A stretch of DNA of 36,898 bases from Limosilactobacillus portuensis (GTDB taxonomy: Bacteria > Bacillota > Bacilli > Lactobacillales > Lactobacillaceae): positions 1 through 36,898 of the forward strand of contig NZ_JABUXQ010000022.1 in assembly GCF_014838735.1 (NCBI RefSeq), read 5' to 3'. Each line of letters begins with the position of its first letter. The stretch's first letter is position 1. The translations under genes were made by a program, and so were the position numbers. Below are positions 8,236 to 15,796 of the stretch, piece after piece. The notes beneath the pieces were generated by a model that saw only the letters and a program-made list of their open reading frames with translations, searched no databases and was not told where the DNA came from.

Positions 8236-9104
8236 AATGAGTCGGTTGATAATTACTTATTAAAAAGTCTTTCATATTTTGGGGATCATGTCCCGTAATA
8301 TGTTGAAAATCATTAGTAACATCATTCATTAATCCCATTGCGGCTGCTTTATACATAGAAGCTAGTTCATCACCATCGCCTTCAGACCTGTAAATATCGG
8401 CAAATTCGCTAATTGATACTGGGTTGTAACCAATTATGTTACCAGTTACGGTAGTCATAATCTGACTTAGTTCAACCATATTGTAATTTTGTTTCATTGT
8501 TAAAAGGTAATTTTGTCCATGATTATAGAGATATGGTTTTACAGCAACGTTTGCAATTGCTTCAGCACTATCTTGACGACTGATAAAGCTCATTGCTTGA
8601 TCACCAATTGGGTAAATAATATTCTGACGTTTGATGAGTTCAGGAAGATAGGGAATTAGTGGATCAGCATAGAGAGAATTCTTGATAACCGCATACTGGA
8701 GTCCGGTACTAGCTAAGCGGGCTGGAAGGTAGGCATAGTAACCGGCCATCTGAAATGGGTTGTTCGCTTGGTCGGCAATGAAACTAACGTCTATAATCGT
8801 TGATACGCCAGATTTTTTTACCGCCGTAAGGGTGTTTTCAAATTCATTAATTCGTGCTTGAACCTTGTAAGTAAGACTAGGGATATAGATTAAAACATCA
8901 ATATTCTGAAATGCTTGGTTCATTGTTGCGGTGTTCTGATAGTCGATTGTTGCAAGTTCATATCCAGCCTTTTTGAAACAAACCAGTAGCTTTGGCGGGA
9001 GTGTGGACACCTAAGCGAATATTGTTGATAGGGACTTGCTTACTAAGTTCTTGGACAACAAGACGACCGAGATGACCAGTAGCACCGGTAATTAAATACT
9101 TCAT
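8234..9104 (-). pseudogene. NmrA/QorB-like NAD(P)H-dependent oxidoreductase, frameshifted
   Basis: The longest single frame starts at a GTG (9010) and lacks a nucleotide-binding motif. In another frame immediately upstream, an ATG at 9104 with AGAAAGGATG before it reads MKYLITGATGHLGRL, the missing GxxGxxG Rossmann start, and continues to LGVHTPAKATGLF before going out of phase. The two frames join at an A5G2 stretch (8968-8974, minus sense AAAAAGG). Removing one base there restores about 289 codons, the normal size for this NmrA/quinone-reductase-2-like family. Downstream parts include DVSFIAD, PARLAST and a C-terminal substrate domain. So the gene is either inactivated by a 1-nt insertion or carries a sequencing error. 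The expected function is an NADPH-dependent reductase or redox-sensing protein. Confidence 0.8.
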
Positions 9105-9163
9105 GATAATCATCCTTTCTAGAAACAATTGTAACTTTTAAAGTTACGAAAAGCAAATAAAAT

Positions 9164-9318
9164 AAGAGTGATAGAAGTCATTTATGACTTCGTTTTCACG
9201 CCCCCGCGAGCGCAAATAGGGTTCCAGAGTTCGGTTATACCGGACACTGGAACCCATTTGCGTACCGCGCTGTTCGTATTTGAACTTGGTAAAAGTACTT
9301 ATGTCACAATCGCTCTCT
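9164..9318 (-). other. Elaborate structured element after the polysaccharide-operon EAL gene
   Basis: An intergenic stretch that folds almost completely. An outer stem pairs AGAGTGAT (starting 9164) with ATCGCTCT near 9318. Inside are an 8-bp perfect hairpin GAAGTCAT/ATGACTTC with a 2-nt centre, and a long hairpin in which CGCAAAT and GGGTTCCAG pair with CTGGAACCC and ATTTGCG around a TCGGT/ACCGG core (about 9208-9263). On the minus strand it follows the stop of the EAL gene (9324) and ends in a T-rich tract, so it may be a 3' UTR with a compound terminator. I do not recognise an RNA family. Confidence 0.6.
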
Positions 9319-9323
9319 AATAT

Positions 9324-10118
9324 TTAAATTCTTTTCGGCTCACCATAAGCATATCCCTGACGTAGGTTGATATTAAGCTGGTCGGCTAAAGCAACTTGAT
9401 CAGCATTTTCGACTTTACCTACGATTGGGACGGTTCCTTCTTTGCTGGCGAATCGCTGCCATTGAGCGAGAGTAATATCAATCCAGTGGGAAGGCGATTT
9501 CTTAAACGAGTGGATATCGAATTTAAGAAAATCAGTATATGGAAGATAGGGTTTAATAATCCGGTAGGTTTTCTTAGAAGAATCAACGTTTTCGATCGTT
9601 ATTTTGATAAGAGAATGGTCGATTTGCTTTAATACCTTTAACACTTTATGGCGTTGAACAAAATTAGATTGGCAAAGATCGGTAGCGTCAATTTCAATTA
9701 GTAATTGCTGGTGATTGATTACCCCGAGAATCCATTTAAAAAAGTAAGCTGCACGGAAATCAGATATTTGACTAACAGTCATATTCAAAGAAAAAAACTT
9801 AATATTGGCGATAATCTTGGGATTAATTTTTTTGACGGTGTGAACAATTTTACTTAATGGAAAGTTATTCACATCGGATGGTAGTTGCCAACGCTGTATT
9901 TGTGAATCAAGTTCACGGAGAAGCAATTCATAACCCTGAATCTTTTGCTGATGATTATAAATCGGCTGGCCAAAGTATTTGTATTTATTTGAAAATTCTT
10001 GGTCCCGATCAATCCCTTTTTTATTCCGGTAACGAATCCGTGCTTCAATGCAAAGTAAACAGCAACTGAGGGTAAAAATGATAAAGATCCACCAGAAAAA
10101 TATTTTTAAATCATTCAT
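9324..10118 (-). CDS. Membrane-anchored degenerate EAL-domain protein (probable c-di-GMP receptor)
   Basis: 264 residues: one N-terminal membrane helix (about 6-24, IFFWWIFIIFTLSCCLLC), a basic linker, then an EAL fold from about residue 48 to the end. The EAL signature is YELLLR (Glu64), an Asn is kept in LNMT, a Lys in LKFD and a Gln in RQGYAYG. The metal-binding DDFG motif is replaced by IENVDSS, and the AEGVE motif by VGKVE, so two catalytic acidic positions are lost. By family knowledge it should not hydrolyse c-di-GMP, and may bind it and control the synthase. The ATG at 10118 overlaps the glycosyltransferase stop by 8 nt (ATGAATGA) and follows AAAGG, so translation is coupled; a longer frame to 10193 is rejected. 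It is the last gene of the three-gene minus-strand arm. Confidence 0.82.
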   Translation of the reverse strand: MNDLKIFFWWIFIIFTLSCCLLCIEARIRYRNKKGIDRDQEFSNKYKYFGQPIYNHQQKIQGYELLLRELDSQIQRWQLPSDVNNFPLSKIVHTVKKINPKIIANIKFFSLNMTVSQISDFRAAYFFKWILGVINHQQLLIEIDATDLCQSNFVQRHKVLKVLKQIDHSLIKITIENVDSSKKTYRIIKPYLPYTDFLKFDIHSFKKSPSHWIDITLAQWQRFASKEGTVPIVGKVENADQVALADQLNINLRQGYAYGEPKRI

Positions 10119-11433
10119 CAGAACTAACCTTTCGTTTTGGACTAACCCATTTACCGCTTCCGTGGCCCAATACCGTCTTAACTGCTTTAACAAAGGTGGT
10201 AACGATTGTTAAGGGATTGACGAGCCATGTAAAGAGGAGGTAAAGGGGCGAGAAAGCAAAGTAGCGTAGTTTGGTCCCGTTAAAATCAAGAATTAACGCG
10301 GCTAAAACTTGGAAAAGGCCAGCGATTAACTGGAAACTAACAAAGATCATGCTCATTACAATTCCGTGCCAGACCCGCTCATAATTACCTGTAAGGAAAA
10401 ATGACGTCATTAAACTAACAAAAATTAAGCTTGTAATCCAAAAGAAAAATGACCAGACGATTGAAAGGGTTGTGTCAACTAACATTGGAATAACAAAGCG
10501 AAAGCGCCAAGGGTGAGTGATGATCTTGGTAAAATTGGTTAACCAGACCTCGGTTCCACCTTGGGCCCACCGAGTTCGTTGGCGGTAAAGATCGTGAAAT
10601 GATTCTGGAACGTTCATGTGAAAGACAATGTCAGGGGCGAACTTGGGAACAACATTCATGAAGGTATGATCCCAGGCAATACTGATATCTTCTGTTGCCC
10701 GATCCTGACGAAAACCGCCGACATTAATTAAAAAGTTTCGTCGATACATTGTATTCGCTCCGCTATAAGCATACATTGTGTTATTTACGGCAGTTTGGCT
10801 GCGTTTGATAATCCCAACGATGCTAGAAAATTCAACAGTTTGTGACTTTCCCCAGAGAGTTGATCGGTTATAAACATCCATATTAGCTGTGATTGCAGCA
10901 TAGTTAACGCCATTTGGACTAGTAAAGTATTGCATATACTTAATTAGTGCATCTGGTTCTGGAATCGTATCAGCATCATTGCTAAGAATATATTCCCCTT
11001 TAGCAAAAAAGATGCCAATATTAAAGGCATGGGCTTTGCCTTGATTTTCTTCGATCCGAATTACCCGGAGCTGGGGAAATGACTTTTGCATTTGGTGTAA
11101 TATCTCTGGAGTGCGATCGGTACTTCCATCATCCATTACTAAAATTTCGTAGTTATGGTAATGCAGCTTAGTTAAGAGATATTCAAGGGTACTTTGGATG
11201 ACAACTTCTTCGTTGTGGGCCGGAATCATGATCGTAATGAATGGTTCGTTTTCTAATTTCGTATTAGGAAGAAGTTCCTCATGATGACGAAAAAGCATGT
11301 ACGATACCGCACCGAAAAACCAGAACATTGCGCCCAAAATTGGGTAGAGACAAAGAATCAGGGTGATAACAAAGAGAAAGCTTTCCCAAGGTGTAGCTGG
11401 ATTCAAAGCAGCGTCAAAAATATTAGAAACCAT
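10111..11433 (-). CDS. PgaC/IcaA-like family 2 glycosyltransferase (processive exopolysaccharide synthase)
   Basis: 440-residue membrane glycosyltransferase. There are two N-terminal membrane helices (about 18-47), a GT2 catalytic domain with MDDGSTD (100-106), NDADTIPEPDA (152-162, DxD), TEDISIAW (247-254, catalytic Asp) and QRTRWAQGG (285-293, QxxRW), then three or four C-terminal membrane helices. D, DxD, TED and QxxRW together mark processive synthases that make and extrude the polymer, such as poly-N-acetylglucosamine synthase or cellulose/hyaluronan synthases; IcaA/PgaC is the closest size match. The sugar is not determinable. The start ATG overlaps the preceding stop (TAATG) and has GGAGGC upstream. 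No PgaB/IcaB-type deacetylase is nearby. Confidence 0.88.
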   Translation of the reverse strand: MVSNIFDAALNPATPWESFLFVITLILCLYPILGAMFWFFGAVSYMLFRHHEELLPNTKLENEPFITIMIPAHNEEVVIQSTLEYLLTKLHYHNYEILVMDDGSTDRTPEILHQMQKSFPQLRVIRIEENQGKAHAFNIGIFFAKGEYILSNDADTIPEPDALIKYMQYFTSPNGVNYAAITANMDVYNRSTLWGKSQTVEFSSIVGIIKRSQTAVNNTMYAYSGANTMYRRNFLINVGGFRQDRATEDISIAWDHTFMNVVPKFAPDIVFHMNVPESFHDLYRQRTRWAQGGTEVWLTNFTKIITHPWRFRFVIPMLVDTTLSIVWSFFFWITSLIFVSLMTSFFLTGNYERVWHGIVMSMIFVSFQLIAGLFQVLAALILDFNGTKLRYFAFSPLYLLFTWLVNPLTIVTTFVKAVKTVLGHGSGKWVSPKRKVSSDE

Positions 11434-11936
11434 TAGTTGTCGGCCTCCATATTTTTATTGGTGATAACTTCCTTTAACTGGTTCTTGGCAAGGTTTTGTT
11501 CAGGTTTTACAGTGTAGTTCCGTAAATGTTGACGTTGCTTTTCGGCACCAAAACGAGCGGTCATAAACTTTTCTACCGTTTGTCGTTCCCATTGATGTTT
11601 AGTGATGTCAAATAATGGCCATTTATCGACTAACCCTCGCGATCGTTGGAACTGGATATATCCCATTGCTAGACAAAAAACGGCGATCATTCCTAAAGCA
11701 AAGGTTAAAAAGATTATCAAGAAGTTTAATTCTTGAAATCCTTCAGCGTAATGCCAAAAGAAATGACCGTGTCGTCCGTGAGTCAGGTAGGCTAAATAGG
11801 TGGCGCTTGTAATGACAATTGGTGTGAATAGAATTAACCAACAAGCTAGTGCGATCAGTATTTGGCGAATTTTAATTCCCCAGTGACCATGTTCAAAGAA
11901 ATGGTCCCGATAATTATTACGTGTGCTAGTATTCAT
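11433..11936 (-). CDS. PgaD/IcaD-like accessory membrane protein of the polysaccharide synthase
   Basis: 167 residues with two clear hydrophobic helices (about 26-49 and 71-93) flanked by a His-rich N-terminal segment (HFFEHGHWG) and a soluble basic C-terminus of about 70 residues. Size, two-helix topology and position directly before a PgaC-like synthase match PgaD/IcaD, the small subunit that with PgaC forms a c-di-GMP-responsive complex in E. coli. Sequence identity is too low for me to assign it by motif, so the name rests on context. The ATG at 11936 has no visible Shine-Dalgarno site; a hairpin and a G7 run lie just upstream in the leader, suggesting controlled translation. The stop overlaps the glycosyltransferase start. 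Confidence 0.6.
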   Translation of the reverse strand: MNTSTRNNYRDHFFEHGHWGIKIRQILIALACWLILFTPIVITSATYLAYLTHGRHGHFFWHYAEGFQELNFLIIFLTFALGMIAVFCLAMGYIQFQRSRGLVDKWPLFDITKHQWERQTVEKFMTARFGAEKQRQHLRNYTVKPEQNLAKNQLKEVITNKNMEADN

Positions 11937-11947
11937 AAAATTAAATT

Positions 11948-11987
11948 GGTAATGAAATCCCCATGATAATCATTACCGTTCCCCCCC
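11948..11987 (-). promoter_or_regulatory. Leader hairpin and G7 tract before the polysaccharide operon
   Basis: GGTAATGA (11948-11955) and TCATTACC (11970-11977) are perfect 8-bp arms. Just 5' of them in the minus-strand transcript is a run of seven G's (AGGGGGGG, 11981-11988). The G-run resembles a ribosome site for a 10-codon ORF that begins inside the hairpin, not for the first annotated gene. This may hold back translation or allow slippage-based variation. Confidence 0.45.
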
Positions 11988-12102
11988 TAGTTAAATGAAT
12001 AGAAATTTTCCGCAAAAAATTATATCACAAAATTACCATAAAATGGCTAATAAGATAAACGCTGATAGACAGTCGATTGTTTTACAAAGATTAAAGGAGA
12101 AT

Positions 12103-12129
12103 ATGAATTTATTCCCGAGATTTTCCTAG
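12103..12129 (+). CDS. Possible 8-codon leader peptide before the diguanylate cyclase
   Basis: AAAGGAG at 12093-12099 precedes an ATG followed by eight sense codons (MNLFPRFS) and a TAG. The spacing is short. It lies in the 260-nt divergent region that separates the two arms of the c-di-GMP locus. No family match is possible at this size, and it may be chance. Confidence 0.2.
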   Translation: MNLFPRFS

Positions 12130-12196
12130 ATTAAATTAGCCAGGAGCAGTAAAATTTGAAAGTTATCAAAAATTACAATGAAAAGGTGAAGTTAAT

Positions 12197-13339
12197 TTGG
12201 CGATCCAACTTTTTAGCGCAGTTATTTATTTGCCAATAATTGTTATCTGTATGATTATTAGTCAAATTTACTTTGAACGGTATTGGGAATCGTTTCAAGG
12301 AAATAAACTAGCAAATTGCGGGTTAGTTGCAGCGATTATGATTACATATTTTATTCAGGAGTTCTGTCTATTACAGCTATCCCTAATTAATATTAATGAA
12401 GTTGCCTTTATGCAGGTTGTTTCAGTCACAATGGTCTTCCGTAATGATAAGAATAAGCTTTGGTGGGGACTATTAACGATTACGCCACTATTCGCGAATA
12501 CGGTTGAAGTTCTTATGGGAATTGAATCAATAAATACTTGGTGGATGTGGCTCGGTGAGTCAGCAATCTTTCTGTTAATTTGTGGGGCGTTAGTAGAATG
12601 GAAAAGAATCTCAATCCGAATTCGCTATCCCTTAGCAATTTTAAGTTTAAGCTTGGTTGAAATCATCTCATTAGGAATTGATAATAATTTTACCGTTGTT
12701 AATGTTGCCGCGGCAACGCTTGGTCTCTTGATAATTTTAATTTTTGAAAGTCGTCGGTATGAAAGCGAAATTAGAAATGAAGAAAAGATCAGACTTCTAC
12801 AAAGGGAAAGTGAACGAGATGACCTTACCGGATTACTTAATTATCGGGCTCTTAGTCAAGAGATTAGTGCATTGACTGAGAATCAAGGTATCCACAGTAT
12901 TGTAATTGGGGGACTTGATATTGACCATTTTAAGCGGATTAACGATACTTATGGTCACTTTGTAGGGAATGAGGTCCTTAATTACTTTTCAACGATATTT
13001 CGTAAAGAGATTCATGAAGCTTTTCCTGAACATGGGTATGTCTACCGTTTTGGTGGCGAAGAATTTACAATCGTTGTTTCAAACCATTCGATTGAGGAAG
13101 TTTATACCCTCCTTCAAACAATTGAAAAGCAATTCAGTGAGCGACCCATCGTTACTAAAGAAGGAGTCAAAATTACAATCAGCTTTTCTTGCAGTTTAAC
13201 TAATCATTTGAATGGTGAATTGCTCGATTTGACCTTGAAGCGCGCTGATAAAATGTTGTATAGTGTAAAGAATAATGGGCGTGGCTGGATCGTGACCGAT
13301 CACCATGGTATGCCAGAAGAGAACGTCGCAATAAATTGA
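12197..13339 (+). CDS. Membrane diguanylate cyclase (GGDEF domain)
   Basis: 380 residues. The first 185 or so carry about six hydrophobic helices (for example 5-25, 41-61, 68-82, 91-106, 117-135, 146-185), then a short charged coiled linker (RRYESEIRNEEKIRLLQRE) and a GGDEF domain from about 205. Catalytic features are intact: DDLTGLLNYRAL, LDIDHFKRINDTYGH with metal-binding Asp241, and RFGGEEF with GGEEF at 286-290. The RxxD inhibitory site that normally lies five residues before the GGEEF is absent, so product feedback is unlikely. It should make c-di-GMP from two GTP at the membrane. The start is a TTG at 12197 placed by AAAAGGTGA (12181-12189). The phosphodiesterase follows after 27 nt, and the synthase operon diverges upstream. 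Confidence 0.92.
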   Translation: MAIQLFSAVIYLPIIVICMIISQIYFERYWESFQGNKLANCGLVAAIMITYFIQEFCLLQLSLININEVAFMQVVSVTMVFRNDKNKLWWGLLTITPLFANTVEVLMGIESINTWWMWLGESAIFLLICGALVEWKRISIRIRYPLAILSLSLVEIISLGIDNNFTVVNVAAATLGLLIILIFESRRYESEIRNEEKIRLLQRESERDDLTGLLNYRALSQEISALTENQGIHSIVIGGLDIDHFKRINDTYGHFVGNEVLNYFSTIFRKEIHEAFPEHGYVYRFGGEEFTIVVSNHSIEEVYTLLQTIEKQFSERPIVTKEGVKITISFSCSLTNHLNGELLDLTLKRADKMLYSVKNNGRGWIVTDHHGMPEENVAIN

Positions 13340-13366
13340 TAAGACAACAAAAAGTAAAGTGAATGA

Positions 13367-14068
13367 GTGATAAAAATTATAACTAGTAGTGAGAAATTAC
13401 ATAATATCTTTCAGCCGATTTTTCAAGTTGACCACGAGATGAACGCTAAAGTTAATACGTACGAAATGTTAATGCGGGACTCATCAGGAGCATTTCCGGG
13501 AATGGATTTTTTAAATAGTCTTACCACCCCAGAAGGAAACGAACAGTGGATCGCTATTAGTAGGAAGTCTCTCGCCACGGCCTTGACCTCACATTCCGAA
13601 TGCAAAATTTATATTAATTTAGAACCATGCCAAATGGAATTCGATAGTGTTTGGCAATTTCTGGAAGAGGTTCATGAGCAATACGGCTCTCAAGTAGCAA
13701 TTGAGATTACGGAAAGGCGAGAGACAATTCACAGTCTTGATTACCTTGATGAAAAGATTATTCGTTTAAAGAAGATGGGGTTTGAATTAGCAATTGACGA
13801 TGTTTGTGCAGGAAGTAATAGTTATGCATTTATCGTTCGTCAGTTAAAAGCAATTCAACGAATTAAATTATCACTATTAGTTTTCAAGAATGAAGATCAT
13901 GAAACAACACGTGATTTTGTTAATGCCTGGTTAACCTTCGCTACCCGTCATCACCTTGATTTTGTAATTGAGGGGATTGCTGATCGCCAGCTTGCGGAGT
14001 CTTTCGCCGGTAATCCGACTGTTCTTCAGCAAGGCTTTTACTGGGGTAAAGGTTCAGCGGAAATTTAA
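13367..14068 (+). CDS. EAL-domain c-di-GMP phosphodiesterase
   Basis: 233 residues, a stand-alone soluble EAL domain with no membrane segment. Residues needed for metal binding and hydrolysis look present: Glu33 in YEMLMR (the EAL position), Asn84 in INLEP, Glu113 in EITER, Asp144-Asp145 in AIDDVCAG, Lys167 in RIKLS, Glu202 in VIEGI and the Gln of QGFYWG near 224. It should linearise c-di-GMP to pGpG and oppose the cyclase in the same operon. The start is a GTG with only a weak AAAGTGA upstream, so translation may depend on read-through from the cyclase. It contrasts with the degenerate EAL protein of the divergent arm. Confidence 0.9.
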   Translation: MIKIITSSEKLHNIFQPIFQVDHEMNAKVNTYEMLMRDSSGAFPGMDFLNSLTTPEGNEQWIAISRKSLATALTSHSECKIYINLEPCQMEFDSVWQFLEEVHEQYGSQVAIEITERRETIHSLDYLDEKIIRLKKMGFELAIDDVCAGSNSYAFIVRQLKAIQRIKLSLLVFKNEDHETTRDFVNAWLTFATRHHLDFVIEGIADRQLAESFAGNPTVLQQGFYWGKGSAEI

Positions 14069-14077
14069 TGTAGTCCG

Positions 14078-14123
14078 AAAAAGCATCAGAGCTCGACTAG
14101 CAAGTCGGTTTCTGATGCTTTTT
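14078..14123 (+). terminator. Terminator after the EAL phosphodiesterase gene
   Basis: AAAAAGCATCAGA (14078-14090) pairs with TCTGATGCTTTTT (14111-14123), ending in T's on the plus strand. Confidence 0.85.
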
Positions 14124-14136
14124 GATATTTAATAAA

Positions 14137-14181
14137 GAAAAGTCCCGAATTATGGTTGATCACCGCAATTCGGGACTTTTC
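14137..14181 (-). terminator. Terminator, probably of the asnA-asnS transcript
   Basis: GAAAAGTCCCGAATT (14137-14151) pairs perfectly with AATTCGGGACTTTTC (14167-14181). On the minus strand the stem is followed by TTTATTAAAT, so it most likely ends the asnS transcript about 290 nt after its stop codon. Confidence 0.75.
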
Positions 14182-14217
14182 ACTTTATAGCAGGTTTCTG
14201 CTCTGAAACTATTTCTA

Positions 14218-14444
14218 CTGCCACAGAGCCAAAACGTGTTCGCCGTGACCGCAACTTCCGCCTAGCTATCCCGTCCTTGATTGTAAACAATCATCGTCCG
14301 GGATTTTCTAGTGCTCAGTTGCTAATTCGTCACGGCTCACACTCTAATTGAAACGTGCTTCGCCCGAGTTTCCTAGAGCTAGCAACCTCCTTCCTAGGCG
14401 CAAGTCGCCTTCGTCAGGAGAAATTGCTAGCTTTCCGGAAACTC
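14218..14444 (-). repeat. Modular structured 3'-UTR element after asnS (copy A, two hairpin modules)
   Basis: This fills the gap between the asnS stop and the terminator at 14137-14181. Read in the asnS sense, module 1 is a long hairpin (GAGTTTCC at 14366-14373 with GGAAACTC at 14437-14444, inner GCTAGCAA/TTGCTAGC, CTCCT/AGGAG and GGCG/CGCC). It is followed by the tag GGCGAAGCACGTTT (14351-14364). Module 2 is another long hairpin (GTGAC/GTCAC, GCAACT/AGTTGC, ATCCCG/CGGGAT, GATTGT/ACAATC), followed by GGCGAACACGTTT (14232-14244) and then TGTGGCAG. The copy after pepC is clearly related. No protein frame here is convincing. Confidence 0.7.
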
Positions 14445-14468
14445 TTTGGGACGAAGGCACTCTAATTA

Positions 14469-15767
14469 TTATGGACGCAAGCGGTTGATCATCCGTGGGA
14501 ATGGAATGTTTTCCCGGATATGTTCTTGAAGAGTAATCCAAGAGAGGAATCGTTCAAGACCCATTCCGAATCCAGAGTGAGGAACTGAACCGAACTTCCG
14601 TAAATCATCATACCAACCGTAGTCTTCCTTGCTTAAGCCGTTTTCTTCAAGCTTATTAGTAATGTATTCGTAGTCGTATGAACGTTCTGAACCACCAATA
14701 ATTTCACCGTATCCTTCTGGTGCAAGTAAGTCAGCACAGATAACTTGACGGTCATCTTCGGGATCAGTTGGCATGTAGAAAGCCTTAATTGCCCGTGGGT
14801 AATTCATGATGAAGACCGGCTTGTTAAATTGGTCGGCTAAGTATGTTTCTTCAGGTGAACCAAAGTCGTCACCGTACTTAGAATCGAAGCCACCTTCTTG
14901 AAGCATTTCGATTGCCTTCTTGTAAGTGATTCGTGGGTAAGGTAATTCAGTAAATGGCTTCAGGCTTTCAACTGAACGACCAACCATTTCTAATTCTTGT
15001 GCACAGTGATCAATCAAATCTTGAACAAGGTAAGCAATGTATTGTTCTTGAATCTTGAGACTTTCATCTTGGTGCATCCAAGCCATTTCTGGTTCAATCA
15101 TCCAGAATTCAGTCATGTGACGACGGGTCTTTGACTTTTCAGCCCGGAATGTTGGGCCCATCGTGTAAATCTTGCCGAGAGCCATTGCTCCAGCTTCACC
15201 ATATAATTGACCTGATTGTGATAGGTAGGCATCAGTGTCGAAGTACTTAACATCGAATAATTCAGTTGTTCCTTCAGGGGCTGATGAGGTAAGGATTGGG
15301 GCATCGAATTGGGTAAAGCCATGTTTATCGAAGAATTCCATCGTTGCCAACTTAACCCGACTCCGGATCCGCATTAATGCCCAAGGCTTACGTGAACGGA
15401 GCCATAAATGACGGTGATCAAGTAAGAATTCAATCCCGTGTTCCTTGTTACCGATTGGGTAATCTTCGCTTTCACTAACGATTTCGAAGTCCTTGATGTG
15501 GATTTCGTAACCGAACTTAGAACGCTTGTCTTCAGCGATTTCACCAGTTACCCAAAAACTGGTTTCTTGGTGAAGATCGTGCTTGGCAGAATCAAACTTA
15601 GCTTCATCAACATCATTTTTCCGGATAATTCCTTGGAAAAAGCCGGTTCCGTCACGTAATTGTAAGAAAGCGATCTTCCCACTAGACCGCTTATCAGTTA
15701 ACCAAACGCCAATCTTAACAGTTTCCCCAACGTGTTCTGGGGCTTGACTAATTGTAATTGTTTCCAC
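14469..15767 (-). CDS. asnS: Asparagine--tRNA ligase
   Basis: 432-residue class IIb aminoacyl-tRNA synthetase that charges tRNA-Asn with asparagine. An N-terminal OB-fold anticodon-binding domain (about 15-100, [21 protein letters not shown]) is followed by the class II core: motif 2 [24 protein letters not shown] and motif 3 GFGMGLERF near the C-terminus. [12 protein letters not shown] and QLYGEAG fit AsnRS rather than AspRS. Full length. The start is a GTG at 15767 with GGGAGAG upstream, 29 nt after asnA, so both are co-transcribed. The shared T-box upstream couples asparagine synthesis and charging to uncharged tRNA-Asn. An unusual structured 3' region follows the stop. Confidence 0.96.
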   Translation of the reverse strand: METITISQAPEHVGETVKIGVWLTDKRSSGKIAFLQLRDGTGFFQGIIRKNDVDEAKFDSAKHDLHQETSFWVTGEIAEDKRSKFGYEIHIKDFEIVSESEDYPIGNKEHGIEFLLDHRHLWLRSRKPWALMRIRSRVKLATMEFFDKHGFTQFDAPILTSSAPEGTTELFDVKYFDTDAYLSQSGQLYGEAGAMALGKIYTMGPTFRAEKSKTRRHMTEFWMIEPEMAWMHQDESLKIQEQYIAYLVQDLIDHCAQELEMVGRSVESLKPFTELPYPRITYKKAIEMLQEGGFDSKYGDDFGSPEETYLADQFNKPVFIMNYPRAIKAFYMPTDPEDDRQVICADLLAPEGYGEIIGGSERSYDYEYITNKLEENGLSKEDYGWYDDLRKFGSVPHSGFGMGLERFLSWITLQEHIRENIPFPRMINRLRP

Positions 15768-15796
15768 TTTAATACTCTCCCTTAATCAATTGTATT

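Noticed and set aside
12157-12240. TTG-started 27-codon frame overlapping the start of the diguanylate cyclase
   Set aside because: A GGAG lies upstream, but the frame ends inside the cyclase gene and shows no protein-like features.
14344-14541. Minus-strand 65-codon ORF running from the asnS 3' end into the structured element
   Set aside because: Out of frame with asnS and passing through paired stems; the RNA structure explains the sequence better than coding.
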